Assembly: GCF_015845845.1 (NCBI RefSeq)
Contig: NZ_LDIG01000234.1
Location: 1-64,000, forward strand
Direction of reading: 5' to 3'
Source of the DNA: Paenibacillus dendritiformis
GTDB taxonomy: Bacteria > Bacillota > Bacilli > Paenibacillales > Paenibacillaceae
DNA length: 64,000 nucleotides
Shown here: positions 37,164-45,681 of the stretch, piece after piece
Layout of the letters: the number at the start of each line of letters is the position of its first letter
How positions within the stretch are numbered: the first letter of the stretch is position 1
Translations under genes and position numbers: made by a program
The notes under the pieces: generated by a model
What the model was told of the DNA's origin: nothing
What the model saw: the letters and a program-made list of their open reading frames with translations, nothing else
Database searches by the model: none

Positions 37164-37419
37164 TTTACTCCTCCTCAGTTTATAAACATAGGATGATTGG
37201 ATGATTGTTTGTAATCATACATGGGCCTTACAATGATTGTCAATCAAATTTTAAATTTTCGGCCTCTGCATACATGCCTTCCGATCGGCCCTATCAACCG
37301 AATGGAACAACACGCCGATTTGAGGCAAAGGGATACTGGCTCCTTGCCGGCTCGCTCGGGCTTGGCCGCTGCGCCATGTGGTCGTAGACAGGCAGCTTAT
37401 GCGCTGCGTTCCCAAAAAA
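37164..37419 (+). other. Intergenic region upstream of the GntR gene
   Basis: No gene is supported. This region must contain the GntR promoter on the minus strand. It has AT-rich sequence with ATGATTG repeats at about 37190-37240 that could serve as operator half-sites. Confidence 0.4.
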
Positions 37420-37605
37420 GCTGCAAGAGTGCAGTTTCTTCATTGAACCGCCTTGACTTAAAAGAAAATCCTGCGAATATACATCAATTTCTGGCCGCTG
37501 CCGCTCTAAGTGCAATGGAACAAGCCAAAAACATGTATAACTGCAGGAATCTGTGCCCAACCGAGAGATACAAGGGAAAAATGCCGTAGTAATGCAGGAT
37601 TGGCA
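37420..37605 (+). repeat. Dispersed intergenic repeat, copy B (~186 bp)
   Basis: The order is GCAAGAGTGCAGTTTC, then AGAAAATCCTGCGAATATAC with ATCAATTTC, GGCCGCTGCCGC, CTGCAGGAATCTG and a final AATGCAGGATTG. The modules occur in the same order and nearly the same spacing as in copies A and C, with diverged spacers. It lies between a divergent-side GntR gene and the terminator of ywhD. Confidence 0.8.
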
Positions 37606-37652
37606 GCGAGCTACAGCAAGCGGGGCAGCGCTTCGCCCTCGCCGCCGGCATA

Positions 37653-37694
37653 CAAAAAGACCTGTTCCCTCAAGTATGCAGGGATACAGGTCTT
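37653..37694 (-). terminator. Terminator after ywhD
   Basis: AAGACCTGT-TCCCT and AGGGA-ACAGGTCTT pair across a 9-nt loop, followed by TTTTTG on the minus strand. Confidence 0.9.
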
Positions 37695-37702
37695 CTTCTC
37701 GT

Positions 37703-38203
37703 TTACGCCAGCTTCGACTTCAATTCCTCGGATGAACGCTCCCACCATTCCGCGTTATGCGTCATCAGCAGCTCGCGCAGCGCCGCCTTCTCTTCCGCGT
37801 CGAGTCCGTCCACAATGATGCGGCGCTTCATCGCGTAATCCATATTGTTCACATGATCGGCGAGAATCTTCCAGCCGCGTCTTGCCTCCGTATCGATGAG
37901 CATCTCGCAGGCTGTGATTCCGCCATAGGAGGTTCCTTCCGCCGTCCGATCGACTGCCACCCACACGATCCAGCAGCGGCGGCCATTCGGCACGTCCTCG
38001 CGGTTCGGGGAGAACTTGATGCCCCGCTCCACCTTGCTCTTCGCATGCATGGCTCCCATATCGATGTATGCCCGGCCTTCGTCAATAATGACCGGAGAGA
38101 CATTGTTCAAATCGATGCTGCCGGCGCCAAATCCTTTATGCTTAGTGCCGCTCACGACATTGAGCGCGAGTGGCTTCTTCATCTTCTTATCGGAAGATTC
38201 CAT
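37703..38203 (-). CDS. ywhD: YwhD family protein
   Basis: The 166-residue soluble protein matches the YwhD family in length and in the central NGRRCWIVWVAVDRTAEG and YGGITACEMLIDTEARRG segments. The function is unknown. The chosen start MESSDKKMKKPLAL (38203) lies 10 nt behind AAGGAG. In B. subtilis ywhD lies near pbpG, speE and speB, so the neighbourhood is conserved, although an MFS/GntR pair and a repeat copy have entered between them here. Confidence 0.88.
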   Translation of the reverse strand: MESSDKKMKKPLALNVVSGTKHKGFGAGSIDLNNVSPVIIDEGRAYIDMGAMHAKSKVERGIKFSPNREDVPNGRRCWIVWVAVDRTAEGTSYGGITACEMLIDTEARRGWKILADHVNNMDYAMKRRIIVDGLDAEEKAALRELLMTHNAEWWERSSEELKSKLA

Positions 38204-38343
38204 TCCGCACACACTCCTTCCTCACCCGATGCTCCTGACTGCGGAGAGGCCGGGTATCAAAATCATTTTCATTTTAGCTAATATTCCGCAAAAAGCCAAC
38301 ATATACATGCCATAGATGCTTGTCAACGGGAGGTAAGAATCGT

Positions 38344-40320
38344 ATGACCCGACGCAAAAATTATCGCCCTCTGCTCTGGATCGCCGCACTTCTCATCGTA
38401 AGCTCCGTCTTGTATGTCCGCTTCTGGCCTTCTGAGTCGGTCCCATCCCTCGGTTCGGACATGCCGAAGAATATCGCTATGGAGCCCGTTACTCCGCAGA
38501 ACGTCGAGACTCCGGCTGCAGAAGTGCTCAGTGAACGTATCGTTGAATATCATATCAATGTCAGATTGGACGAGTCCGCTCATCTGCTCCAGGGCGCCCA
38601 GACCGTAACGTGGATCAACCCGGGCAAAAAAACGGTGAACGAGCTCTACTTCCATCTGTATCCGAATGCATTCGAGTCTCCGGACACGACCTTTATGCGG
38701 GAGTCGGGCGGCAGGCTGCGGGAAGATGCCATGCCGGCGGACGGATACGGCGGCATAAGCTTGACGGCGCTGGAGACGACCGACGGAATGTCCTTAATGA
38801 ACCGGATTGAATATGTCCAACCCGATGACGGCAATGCGAAGGACAAGACACTAATGAAAATTCGACTTCCTCAGCCGGTCAAGAGTTATGAGAAAATTAC
38901 GCTCACCATGAAATTCGAAGTAAAGCTGCCCAAAATATTTGCCCGCATGGGGTACGCGGAGAATTTCGTCATGGCCGGGCAATGGTTCCCCAAGCTGGCC
39001 GCTTATGAGAAGGTCGGGGTAAGGGGGCGCTCGGCAGAAGGCTGGAATCTGCACCAATACCATGGCAATTCCGAGTTTTACGCCAATTATGGCATTTACA
39101 GCGTCAAAATTCAGGTTCCCGACACCTATACGGTCGCGGCAACGGGCTTCCCTACGAAGACGCCGGTCCTGGCGAACGGCCGCAAGACGTATCAGTTCTA
39201 TGCGGATGATGTTCATGACTTCGCGTGGGCCGCCTCGCCGAACTTCATCTATGCAGAGGAGCCGTTCTCCTCGCCGAATGTGCCGGGCGTGCGAATCAAG
39301 CTCTATCTCGATCCGAAGCATGAGAATTTGAAGGAACGCTATCTGTATGCGGTGAAGGCCGCGCTGACCAAGTTCAGCGAATGGTACGGCCCGTATCCTT
39401 ATTCGACCCTGTCCATTGTCGTCCCGCCCAAGGCGGCCAACGGCGCAGGCGGCATGGAATATCCCACGCTTGTGACCGCCTTCGGGGCGGAGGACGACAG
39501 CCCGGGATATAATCTGGAACGAACTGTCGTTCATGAGATCGGCCACCAATATTTCTACGGGCTGCTTGCCTCCAATGAATTCGAGGAAGCATGGATGGAC
39601 GAGGGCTTCACCTCCTATGCCGAAGACAAGCTGATGGAGCATGAATTCGGGGTTACGCCGAATCTGGCCGTGGAAGGGAGCTATATGACGGACCCGGCTC
39701 CGCTCAAGCTGGCGGCGTGGGAATACAAGGGCCATCGGCACTATGCCGAAAATGTGTACATGCGTTCCAAGCTGGTCCTGATCGCCATCGAGAAGCAGGT
39801 CGGTGAAAAGACGATGCGCCGCATCATGCGGACATACACGCAAAAATACCGCTTCAAGCATCCGACGACCGCAGATTTCCAACGTGTCGTCGAGGAGGTC
39901 ACCAAGCGGAAGTGGACCGATTTCTTCAACCAATATATTTACGGGAACCAGATGGCGGACTTCGCTGTCGAGGGGATCGATACCCGCGTCGTGGACAGTG
40001 AGGGAACCCCCCGCTACGAAGCCACGGTCCACATCGTGAAGAAGGGGGCCGATTATCCGAGCGTGCCGATTGTATTTCACTTCGCGGATGGTAACACCAC
40101 CCGCAAGGTGTGGAACGGAGACGGCGAACGGATGCAGTACCGGATCAGCCATACGGCGCCGCTGGACTGGGTCATGATCGACCCGCTCTATACGATTGTC
40201 GTTGAGAATAAGCATATCAACAATTATATGAAGGCGCATGTGGAGGAGCCCGTCCGCACCCGCGTCAATCTGTCCATCATCAAAATGCTTGAAATGATCT
40301 CGAGCGCAGTGGGGTGGTGA
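38344..40320 (+). CDS. M1 family zinc metallopeptidase, membrane-anchored
   Basis: The 658-residue protein starts MTRRKNYRPLLWIAALLIVS, a signal anchor. The M1 zinc site is HEIGHQYFYG (His397, Glu398, His401) with Glu420 in AWMDEGF, the exact HExxH-x18-E spacing, and the substrate-binding GGMEYP replaces GxMEN. It most likely acts as an extracytoplasmic aminopeptidase. GGGAGG precedes the ATG; an upstream TTG (38320) overlaps that site and is rejected. The next gene, a membrane protein, starts at its stop codon, so the two are one unit. Confidence 0.93.
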   Translation: MTRRKNYRPLLWIAALLIVSSVLYVRFWPSESVPSLGSDMPKNIAMEPVTPQNVETPAAEVLSERIVEYHINVRLDESAHLLQGAQTVTWINPGKKTVNELYFHLYPNAFESPDTTFMRESGGRLREDAMPADGYGGISLTALETTDGMSLMNRIEYVQPDDGNAKDKTLMKIRLPQPVKSYEKITLTMKFEVKLPKIFARMGYAENFVMAGQWFPKLAAYEKVGVRGRSAEGWNLHQYHGNSEFYANYGIYSVKIQVPDTYTVAATGFPTKTPVLANGRKTYQFYADDVHDFAWAASPNFIYAEEPFSSPNVPGVRIKLYLDPKHENLKERYLYAVKAALTKFSEWYGPYPYSTLSIVVPPKAANGAGGMEYPTLVTAFGAEDDSPGYNLERTVVHEIGHQYFYGLLASNEFEEAWMDEGFTSYAEDKLMEHEFGVTPNLAVEGSYMTDPAPLKLAAWEYKGHRHYAENVYMRSKLVLIAIEKQVGEKTMRRIMRTYTQKYRFKHPTTADFQRVVEEVTKRKWTDFFNQYIYGNQMADFAVEGIDTRVVDSEGTPRYEATVHIVKKGADYPSVPIVFHFADGNTTRKVWNGDGERMQYRISHTAPLDWVMIDPLYTIVVENKHINNYMKAHVEEPVRTRVNLSIIKMLEMISSAVGW

Positions 40321-40325
40321 ATCGA

Positions 40326-41147
40326 ATGAAAGCCTATATGAGCCATGGTCTATCCTGGGTGAAGGAGCATATTTATATCGCAGTCATCCTCTTCTTATAT
40401 CAATTGTTATGGGGCTTCTTCGTCTATCGCTTCGTTGACGGCGCGGTGCTGCCCGTCCTGCAGCGTTATCCCGATCCCGCACCGACCGAGATGACGGCAC
40501 GGCTGTTCCTGGCGGAGAGTCAATTCCATCTCATGAAGACGAACGATTACTTGCCCTTTCTATGGTCGTTGGCCGCCTTTATCTTCATCCGTCTCCTGCT
40601 GACTCCATTCATCCGGGCGGGCGTATTCTATTCCATGGCACGGCAATCCGGGTCGGGGCCCGCTTTTTTCGAAGGAATCAAATCAATCTGGAAGCCGATG
40701 CTGCTCCTCTACTGGCTTGAGACCTTGATTATCGCGCTTCCCGCCTACTGGTTCATCCCGCATGCCGTGCGTCAGTTCGCGGATCGTCCAACGCTGGCGG
40801 CCGTGATGACCGGCATCGTGCCTTACGCTGCCTTGTGGCTGCTGGGCGCATGGGTTCTCCGCCAGTTGTTCCTGTCGATGCAATTCGGGGCCGCATCGGA
40901 GCTCCCTATCCTGCATGCCCTCCTCCAAGGGATTCGACGCATGGCTCCGCTGCTGGGCTTGTCCGCTATATTCGCCGGCATTGCCCTGCTGTCCGGTCTT
41001 CTGTTCACCGCAGCGGCCATGTTCTGGACGGGGCTGACGGCGCTGATTCTGCAGCAGGCATTCCCTGCCGTCCGCACGGTGCTGCAGCTGTGGGGATTAT
41101 CCTCCAGATTTTCGGTATGGCAGCAATCGGGAACGGCAGAGAAATAA
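40326..41147 (+). CDS. Membrane protein cotranscribed with the M1 peptidase
   Basis: The ~273-residue protein has about six hydrophobic segments (near residues 14-35, 75-95, 125-145, 160-180, 205-235 and 240-255). It has no recognised domain; the pattern FIRAGVFYSMARQSGSGPAFFEGI resembles glycerophosphodiester-phosphodiesterase-type or DUF975-like membrane proteins but not firmly. The ATG at 40326 follows GGGGTGG; GTG at 40317 overlaps the peptidase stop as GTGA and is an alternative. Tight coupling suggests it assists or is handled together with the peptidase. Confidence 0.8.
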   Translation: MKAYMSHGLSWVKEHIYIAVILFLYQLLWGFFVYRFVDGAVLPVLQRYPDPAPTEMTARLFLAESQFHLMKTNDYLPFLWSLAAFIFIRLLLTPFIRAGVFYSMARQSGSGPAFFEGIKSIWKPMLLLYWLETLIIALPAYWFIPHAVRQFADRPTLAAVMTGIVPYAALWLLGAWVLRQLFLSMQFGAASELPILHALLQGIRRMAPLLGLSAIFAGIALLSGLLFTAAAMFWTGLTALILQQAFPAVRTVLQLWGLSSRFSVWQQSGTAEK

Positions 41148-41201
41148 GGCGAGTGAAGAGGCTATTTTCTGTCCGATAGAGGTTAATCCCTGCCCATAAC
41201 T

Positions 41202-41254
41202 CCAAAAAACTTGTCCATTTCGTCACACCGTGGCGATCCGGGCAAGTTTTTTTG
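41202..41254 (+). terminator. Terminator after the M1 operon (bidirectional form)
   Basis: CCAAAAAACTTGTCC pairs with GGGCAAGTTTTTTTGG around a ~25-nt loop. The T-run follows on the plus strand, 60 nt behind the membrane-protein stop. Confidence 0.8.
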
Positions 41255-41275
41255 GTATTTATGGACAAAAAGTAT

Positions 41276-41304
41276 TTGTCAAAGCAAAAAAGGTCTGTTA
41301 CAAT
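41276..41304 (+). promoter_or_regulatory. Sigma-A promoter of the c-di-AMP riboswitch/NlpC unit
   Basis: TTGTCA (41276-41281) and TACAAT (41299-41304) are spaced by 17 nt. Transcription would start near 41311, about 75-100 nt before the riboswitch core. Confidence 0.85.
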
Positions 41305-41384
41305 AAGTCGTAGATTTATTACAACTTTGTCATGAAAGCGGCAATATCTCTTGCATTTTTGTTACATATCATTGAACCTAAAAC

Positions 41385-41520
41385 TTTGACAAAGGATGCC
41401 GAATTTCCGGATGTCCGGAAAGCGGGGGAACCAGTTTTTTGGGTGAATTGATCTCATTCGCTTCGATCAGAGATCATAGGGGACCTTCAACCGAACCCTC
41501 CAGCTAACCTCGCAGGCAAG
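41385..41520 (+). promoter_or_regulatory. Cyclic di-AMP (ydaO/yuaA) riboswitch
   Basis: The conserved ydaO segments are present in order: AAAGCGGGGGAACCAG, TTGGGTGAATTGATC, a variable hairpin, AGGGGACCTTCAACCGAACC and CAGCTAACCTCGCAGGC. The motif typically precedes wall hydrolase genes and turns them off when c-di-AMP is high. No strong separate terminator is visible between the aptamer and the start codon (16 nt), so control may be by a stem that overlaps the aptamer end or the ribosome site. Confidence 0.95.
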
Positions 41521-41536
41521 GAAGGGGCTTTATCAT

Positions 41537-42010
41537 TTGAAGAAGAAGCTGGTAACTGCTGCATTGGGGCTTGGCCTCCTGTTCTCTTTCAGCGCAGGCA
41601 GCGCATTTGCAGCCACGAAGATGGATTCGACGATCGACGATTTGCTGGGTATTTCTTACATGTATGGCGGAACGACAACAAGTGGCTTCGATTGTTCTGG
41701 CTTCACGAAGTATGTATTCGACAAATTCAACATTGATCTGCCGCGTTCGTCTTCTTCCCAATTCGAAGTTGGCGAGAAGGTCAGCAAGAGCGATCTTCGT
41801 CCTGGCGACTTGGTCTTTTTTGACACTAGCGGCGGCAATGGCGTATCGCATGTCGGCATCTATGTCGGAGACGGCAAGTTCGCCCATGCTTCGACGAACA
41901 AGGGCACGCGCATTGATGAGTTGAGCATGGATTACTATGAAAAGCGTTATGTTGGTGCTCGCCGCGTCATGAGCGAGAAGGAGTATACCACCTACGCTAC
42001 GGAAGAGTAG
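41537..42010 (+). CDS. Secreted NlpC/P60 peptidoglycan hydrolase
   Basis: The 157-residue protein has a signal peptide (KKKLVTAALGLGLLFSFSAG, cleavage near AFA-AT). It is followed directly by an NlpC/P60 papain-like domain with catalytic Cys in SGFDCSGFTKYVF and His in VSHVGIYVGDGKFAHAS. It should cleave gamma-D-Glu-diamino acid bonds in wall stem peptides. No SH3 or LysM binding domain is attached. The start is TTG, 10 nt behind GGAAGGGG. It is controlled by the c-di-AMP riboswitch upstream and ends at a strong terminator. Confidence 0.94.
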   Translation: MKKKLVTAALGLGLLFSFSAGSAFAATKMDSTIDDLLGISYMYGGTTTSGFDCSGFTKYVFDKFNIDLPRSSSSQFEVGEKVSKSDLRPGDLVFFDTSGGNGVSHVGIYVGDGKFAHASTNKGTRIDELSMDYYEKRYVGARRVMSEKEYTTYATEE

Positions 42011-42039
42011 TACCGCAATCATTTTTATATTGGTTACCT

Positions 42040-42078
42040 AACCCGATGGGAAGCGAATACTCGCTGCTTATCGGGTTT
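42040..42078 (+). terminator. Terminator after the NlpC/P60 gene
   Basis: AACCCGAT...AGCG and CGCT...ATCGGGTT pair around a short loop, followed by TTTT on the plus strand. Confidence 0.9.
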
Positions 42079-42251
42079 TTACATTTCCTTGCCATTGAGT
42101 CTGGACTATAAATCATATGCTTGCTGGCACGGATACGTTCTGGTCATTTGCCAGCAGAAAAGAAAACCAATCTATGATTTACCCCGTTTTGCCTCAATTA
42201 GAACTGGATTTTGAATTCCGATGATCGAGGGTCCAGCTTCCCCCTCATAAA

Positions 42252-42286
42252 GAGCGCAGACTGCCTCATCCAGCAAGGCAGTCTGC
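42252..42286 (-). terminator. Hairpin behind the secreted coiled-coil gene
   Basis: GCAGACTGCC and GGCAGTCTGC form a perfect 10-bp stem with an ~11-nt loop. On the minus strand only CTCTTT follows, so terminator strength is doubtful. The rest of 42079-42351 shows no gene. Confidence 0.5.
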
Positions 42287-42351
42287 TCGGGCCGAACAGA
42301 AGAGCTCTTGGCTTACTCTCCTACCTCATCTGTCTTCAGCAAGACCGGCAT

Positions 42352-42759
42352 TTATTCGCCATGACGCTCCATATTGCGATGTTTCTCGTGGAACAGTCTG
42401 CCTTCTTTGCCCAGCTTTTCCCTCAACTCTTGTCGAATCTGCTTGCTGGTCTTGCCTTCGGTCGCAATGCCATGCTTTTTCGCAAGCAGTTGTATTTTTT
42501 TCTCGTGCAGCGATTTCATCTGCTTCCGCAATTCTTGCATCTGCGTCTTGATCTGCTCCAATTCCTTGTCCGTATCGGCCGCTTGGACGGAACTGCCCTT
42601 ATCCGCCGCGTTCTTCGGCTGCGCGGTATCCGATACGACCTGTCCGGAAGGCTGCCACTGGGCTGCTTCATTGGCGCTGCCCGCTTCTGCCGCGGCCGGA
42701 GAGGCGAGCAGCAGAAGCATGAGGGTCGTCCATGCTGCTACGGCTGGTGTCCGCTTCAT
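42352..42759 (-). CDS. Secreted coiled-coil protein of unknown function
   Basis: The ~135-residue product starts MKRTPAVAAWTTLMLLLLAS, with a signal peptide cleaved near AAA-EAG. A Ser/Ala/Gln-rich linker (about 27-60) follows, then a charged heptad-like helix (LEQIKTQMQELRKQMKSLHEKKIQLL). The C-terminal GIATEGKTSKQIRQELREKLG resembles a small helix pair seen in secreted Bacillus proteins of unknown role. The start at 42759 follows GGAGGTGG; an upstream frame to 42807 is less likely. It is a single gene. No enzyme motif is present. Confidence 0.75.
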   Translation of the reverse strand: MKRTPAVAAWTTLMLLLLASPAAAEAGSANEAAQWQPSGQVVSDTAQPKNAADKGSSVQAADTDKELEQIKTQMQELRKQMKSLHEKKIQLLAKKHGIATEGKTSKQIRQELREKLGKEGRLFHEKHRNMERHGE

Positions 42760-42862
42760 GAGTATCCACCTCCTTATGCCGAAGTTGGTACTAGTATGTT
42801 CATCCAACCTGAAACGAAACTGAAAGGAGGCTAAAAGTTTGTTCAGGTCTGCTAGAAAGTCG

Positions 42863-43909
42863 TTATTTGTCCAACGTGAACTCCCCGGAACGGGTCCGGA
42901 CCTTCAGCATCGTTCCGCCGTTGCCGAATGCCCCGCGTACCGTGTGGTCATTCTCGTCCTGTTCCTCGTAACGCATGCCGTCCCAACGGATGCGGGCACT
43001 GCCCGAGCCTCCGCTGAAGTCGACCGCCAAGTCTGCCGGCTCCTGGGTCAGGTTCACTGTTACATTGCCGCTGGACGCCTTCAGTTCCGCATCGTACCTC
43101 AGCTCATCGGCTTCAATCGTAATGTTGCCGGAGCCCGATTCGCCGTTCAGCTTTGCATGTCCGTCCGATAATCTCGCATTTCCGCTGCTCGTACGGAAGT
43201 TCAACACGCTGGACTCATATTGCTCCACCCGAAGGTTGCCGGAGAGAGCAATGGCTTCCATCTCAACCGCTTCGATATCTTGGACGCGAATATTGCCGCT
43301 CTTCGTCTGAACCGTGAAGGATTCGGCATGGATGTCCCCCGTCGCAATATCTCCCGATCCGGCCTGCAGCGCGGCGGTCCGCGCCTCGATCCCGTTCATG
43401 CGGATATTGCCGCTTCCCGAGGTGACCTCCATTAAGGCGCTATTGAGGTTCTCCGCCTCCACATTGGCGCTTCCCGCCGCAACCTGAAGCGCGTTCCACT
43501 GCTGTTCCGGCAGCTCGACCGTCAGCTTGACATCGAAAATATGAACGCCGAAATTCACGCCTTCAGGCAGCTCAACACTTAATTGAAGCGTATCCCCGTG
43601 CGGGGTCGCCTTCAGGTCAAGGCGGTCCGCATCATTGTGGCTGACTCGTCCGTGCAAGCGGGCGACAATATCGCCCGTATTTCCGGGCATCATCTCCACA
43701 TCCACGCTTCCGGTCTCGACAGCTACATTTTTTATCCCGGCCGCAGCAACCGACTTCTCGATATGTACCTCCTTGGTCGCCGTGTTGAGCAGACTGTCGC
43801 CCGCCTGTGAGAGCCATTCGCCAGACTTATCCGCCATAGCAGGATTGAACATAAACACGACTCCGATTACCCCCGCAATGATTAACAATACCCCGATAAC
43901 TTTTCTCAT
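42863..43909 (-). CDS. DUF4097 beta-helix envelope protein
   Basis: The 348-residue protein has an N-terminal membrane segment or signal (residues 3-25). A right-handed beta-helix follows, made of repeated ~20-residue turns with SGSGNI, GSGDI, KSGNI and ALSGNL motifs, which define DUF4097/DUF4098. Such proteins are envelope-associated in Firmicutes and often linked to stress or LiaI/LiaG-type systems; LiaG has this fold. No lia two-component genes are adjacent. It is monocistronic as far as seen. Confidence 0.88.
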   Translation of the reverse strand: MRKVIGVLLIIAGVIGVVFMFNPAMADKSGEWLSQAGDSLLNTATKEVHIEKSVAAAGIKNVAVETGSVDVEMMPGNTGDIVARLHGRVSHNDADRLDLKATPHGDTLQLSVELPEGVNFGVHIFDVKLTVELPEQQWNALQVAAGSANVEAENLNSALMEVTSGSGNIRMNGIEARTAALQAGSGDIATGDIHAESFTVQTKSGNIRVQDIEAVEMEAIALSGNLRVEQYESSVLNFRTSSGNARLSDGHAKLNGESGSGNITIEADELRYDAELKASSGNVTVNLTQEPADLAVDFSGGSGSARIRWDGMRYEEQDENDHTVRGAFGNGGTMLKVRTRSGEFTLDK

Positions 43910-44150
43910 ATCTCTTCTCCTATAAGCGCCCGTTTTTTACAGATGGACACGCGATCCGCCTGATTGATCTGTTTCAGTATAGCACGCCGAGCCGTATCCA
44001 TCTCCGGTCGGACGAAGTAAACGAAACCCGACTTAGGTCCAGTTCGTGGAAACGAATGGGTTACCGATAGAGCTGTCCGTGTAAAAAATGCCCCATCAAA
44101 ACGATCTAACTAAGAAGCGCCGCCCCCGGAGGCGCGGCCCCAATACGTTC

Positions 44151-44177
44151 AGCGGCGGAGCTTCGTGCTCCGCCGCT
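44151..44177 (-). terminator. Perfect 11-bp hairpin after the AraC/GyrI-like regulator
   Basis: AGCGGCGGAGC and GCTCCGCCGCT flank a TTCGT loop, 15 nt behind the regulator stop. There is no U-tract on the minus strand, so it may act as an mRNA 3' end or a weak or Rho-assisted terminator. Confidence 0.55.
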
Positions 44178-44192
44178 AATTCATATACCGAT

Positions 44193-45086
44193 TTACTTCC
44201 GCTCATCCCCGTTGCATATCGGTATATAGATTTTGATTCTCATCTCATCCGGATAAGAAGACTTCATCACGTCCGTCACCTCGAAATCGGGCCCCTCCCT
44301 GCGGTCATAGTTCGACTGGGGAAGCCAGGTGCCGTAAATATAATCCCGAACCTCCTGCACCGTATGGGCCGGTCCGTATGCCTTGAACTCCGCATAGGTC
44401 CCTGCCGGAAGGTGCATATGAACATAACCGGGCTCCAATTGGCCGGCATCGATGCCGGGCTGTACCTCCTCCCCGACTACGAACGTAAACTCGCCGTTGT
44501 CCTCGAACTCGCAGGACACACCGTACGCCATGTTGGGCGCCGCCGGGCTGGGGATGCGCGCATAGCGCTGACATGCTCCGAACTCCCGATAGAAGTCCGG
44601 AATCTCCGCATAGTGCCGATCATCATTCAAGCTCGTTCGATAAGCATATCCTACAATCTCCTTGCCCGGCAGGTCTGCAATGGTTGGCTTCATCAAAGCA
44701 TCATTCCCCTTTCGGATTGACGATTCGTCAATGAAATTTATTTTTTCCTGGCGCGGATAGGCCAGATCCGCCTTACGGTACTTGCCCGGCGATATGCCGA
44801 AGCAGTTCTCGAAAGCGCGGGTAAATGACTCCTGAGACTTGTACTGATAGGCAAGAGCAATCTCGAGAATGCTGTTGCCGGTGCTTCTCAGCGCTTGGGC
44901 CGCTTCCGACAACCTCCGCTTGCGGATATACTCCTGAACCGTGAAGCCGGAGATGGCCCGGAACATGCGCTGGAAATGAAACGGCGAATACCATGCTTGG
45001 GCGGCGATGTCCGCAATGCGCAGCTCTTCCTGGAGATGGTCTTCAATATACTCGATCGCATCTTGAATTCTTCGATAGTCGTTCAT
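44193..45086 (-). CDS. AraC family regulator with GyrI-like effector domain
   Basis: The 297-residue protein has the AraC double helix-turn-helix at its N-terminus (ADIAAQAWYSPFHFQRMFR and IALAYQYKSQESFTRAF, ending GISPGKYRKA). A C-terminal GyrI-like/SOUL-type effector domain (about 145-295) includes LPGKEIVGYAYRTSLND, YGVSCEF and MHLPAGTYAEFKAYG. This resembles Rob/BltR-type multidrug-responsive activators. The start MNDYRRIQDAIEYIED is behind GAGG. No transporter is adjacent, so its targets lie elsewhere. Confidence 0.9.
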   Translation of the reverse strand: MNDYRRIQDAIEYIEDHLQEELRIADIAAQAWYSPFHFQRMFRAISGFTVQEYIRKRRLSEAAQALRSTGNSILEIALAYQYKSQESFTRAFENCFGISPGKYRKADLAYPRQEKINFIDESSIRKGNDALMKPTIADLPGKEIVGYAYRTSLNDDRHYAEIPDFYREFGACQRYARIPSPAAPNMAYGVSCEFEDNGEFTFVVGEEVQPGIDAGQLEPGYVHMHLPAGTYAEFKAYGPAHTVQEVRDYIYGTWLPQSNYDRREGPDFEVTDVMKSSYPDEMRIKIYIPICNGDERK

Positions 45087-45361
45087 CTCATCCTCTACCC
45101 TCTGTTTGTTATCTACTGTCATTATGCCGTATTTCGGTGCCGATTTCTTGATAATCCGTGCGGGATATTCCAGGGCTCATATGGAGTTGGTATGTCCGGC
45201 TGAAGCTGCCTCGTTCGGCTATGTATGAAGGCTTGTGACGTGTGTAGCCCGGGACCCCAAACGGACATGTCCACATCCGTTTTCGGACAGGCGGATCCCC
45301 GCTTCTTCCCGGATGTTGAAGTTTGGAGCATGTCCTGAGCGCTCGACTGTCAAAAAATCCG
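45087..45361 (+). other. Intergenic region upstream of the AraC regulator
   Basis: No gene is supported here. An inverted pair AAACGGA / TCCGTTT sits near 45257-45275 and may be an operator. The region continues into repeat copy C. Confidence 0.35.
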
Positions 45362-45539
45362 GCAAAAATGCAGCTTTTTACCGTCACCCCCTTAACGAAG
45401 AAGAGAATCCTGCAAATCTGCATCAATTTCGGGCCATTTCTGCCTATCTTGTAAGATTACGGGATAAAAGCTGCCGCTGTGCAGGAATTCTGTCGCCTTC
45501 GCCATCCGGAGCGAGAAATTGCTGTAAAATTGCAGGAAG
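45362..45539 (+). repeat. Dispersed intergenic repeat, copy C (~178 bp)
   Basis: The order is GCAAAAATGCAGCTTTTTAC, GAGAATCCTGCAAATCTGCA, ATCAATTTCGGGCCATTTC, TGTGCAGGAATTCTG and a final AAAATTGCAGGAAG. Modules and spacing match copies A and B. It lies between the AraC regulator's 5' side and the xthA terminator. Confidence 0.8.
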
Positions 45540-45638
45540 CGAGTCGCAGATGATGCGAGTCTCGCGATCCGCATACCGAATACGGCTGCTCGACATGCTC
45601 CGCAGGGTATCAACAGCAGCGCAAGCACTCCGGCATGC

Positions 45639-45663
45639 AAAAAACCGCAGCTTCAAGCTGCGG
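45639..45663 (-). terminator. Terminator after xthA
   Basis: CCGCAGCTT and AAGCTGCGG form a tight stem, followed by TTTTTT on the minus strand, 19 nt behind the xthA stop. Confidence 0.92.
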
Positions 45664-45681
45664 CACATCTGTAATACAGGT

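Noticed and set aside
37221-37589. Open frames containing an ENPAN(I/L)xQF peptide at 17.4, 37.4 and 45.4 kb
   Set aside because: The shared peptide is the translation of the nucleotide repeat modules. The frames have no ribosome sites and differ elsewhere, so this is a DNA repeat and not a protein family.
38851-40239. 462-codon frame antisense to the M1 peptidase
   Set aside because: No start site or domain; the peptidase HExxH-x18-E motif fixes the coding strand.
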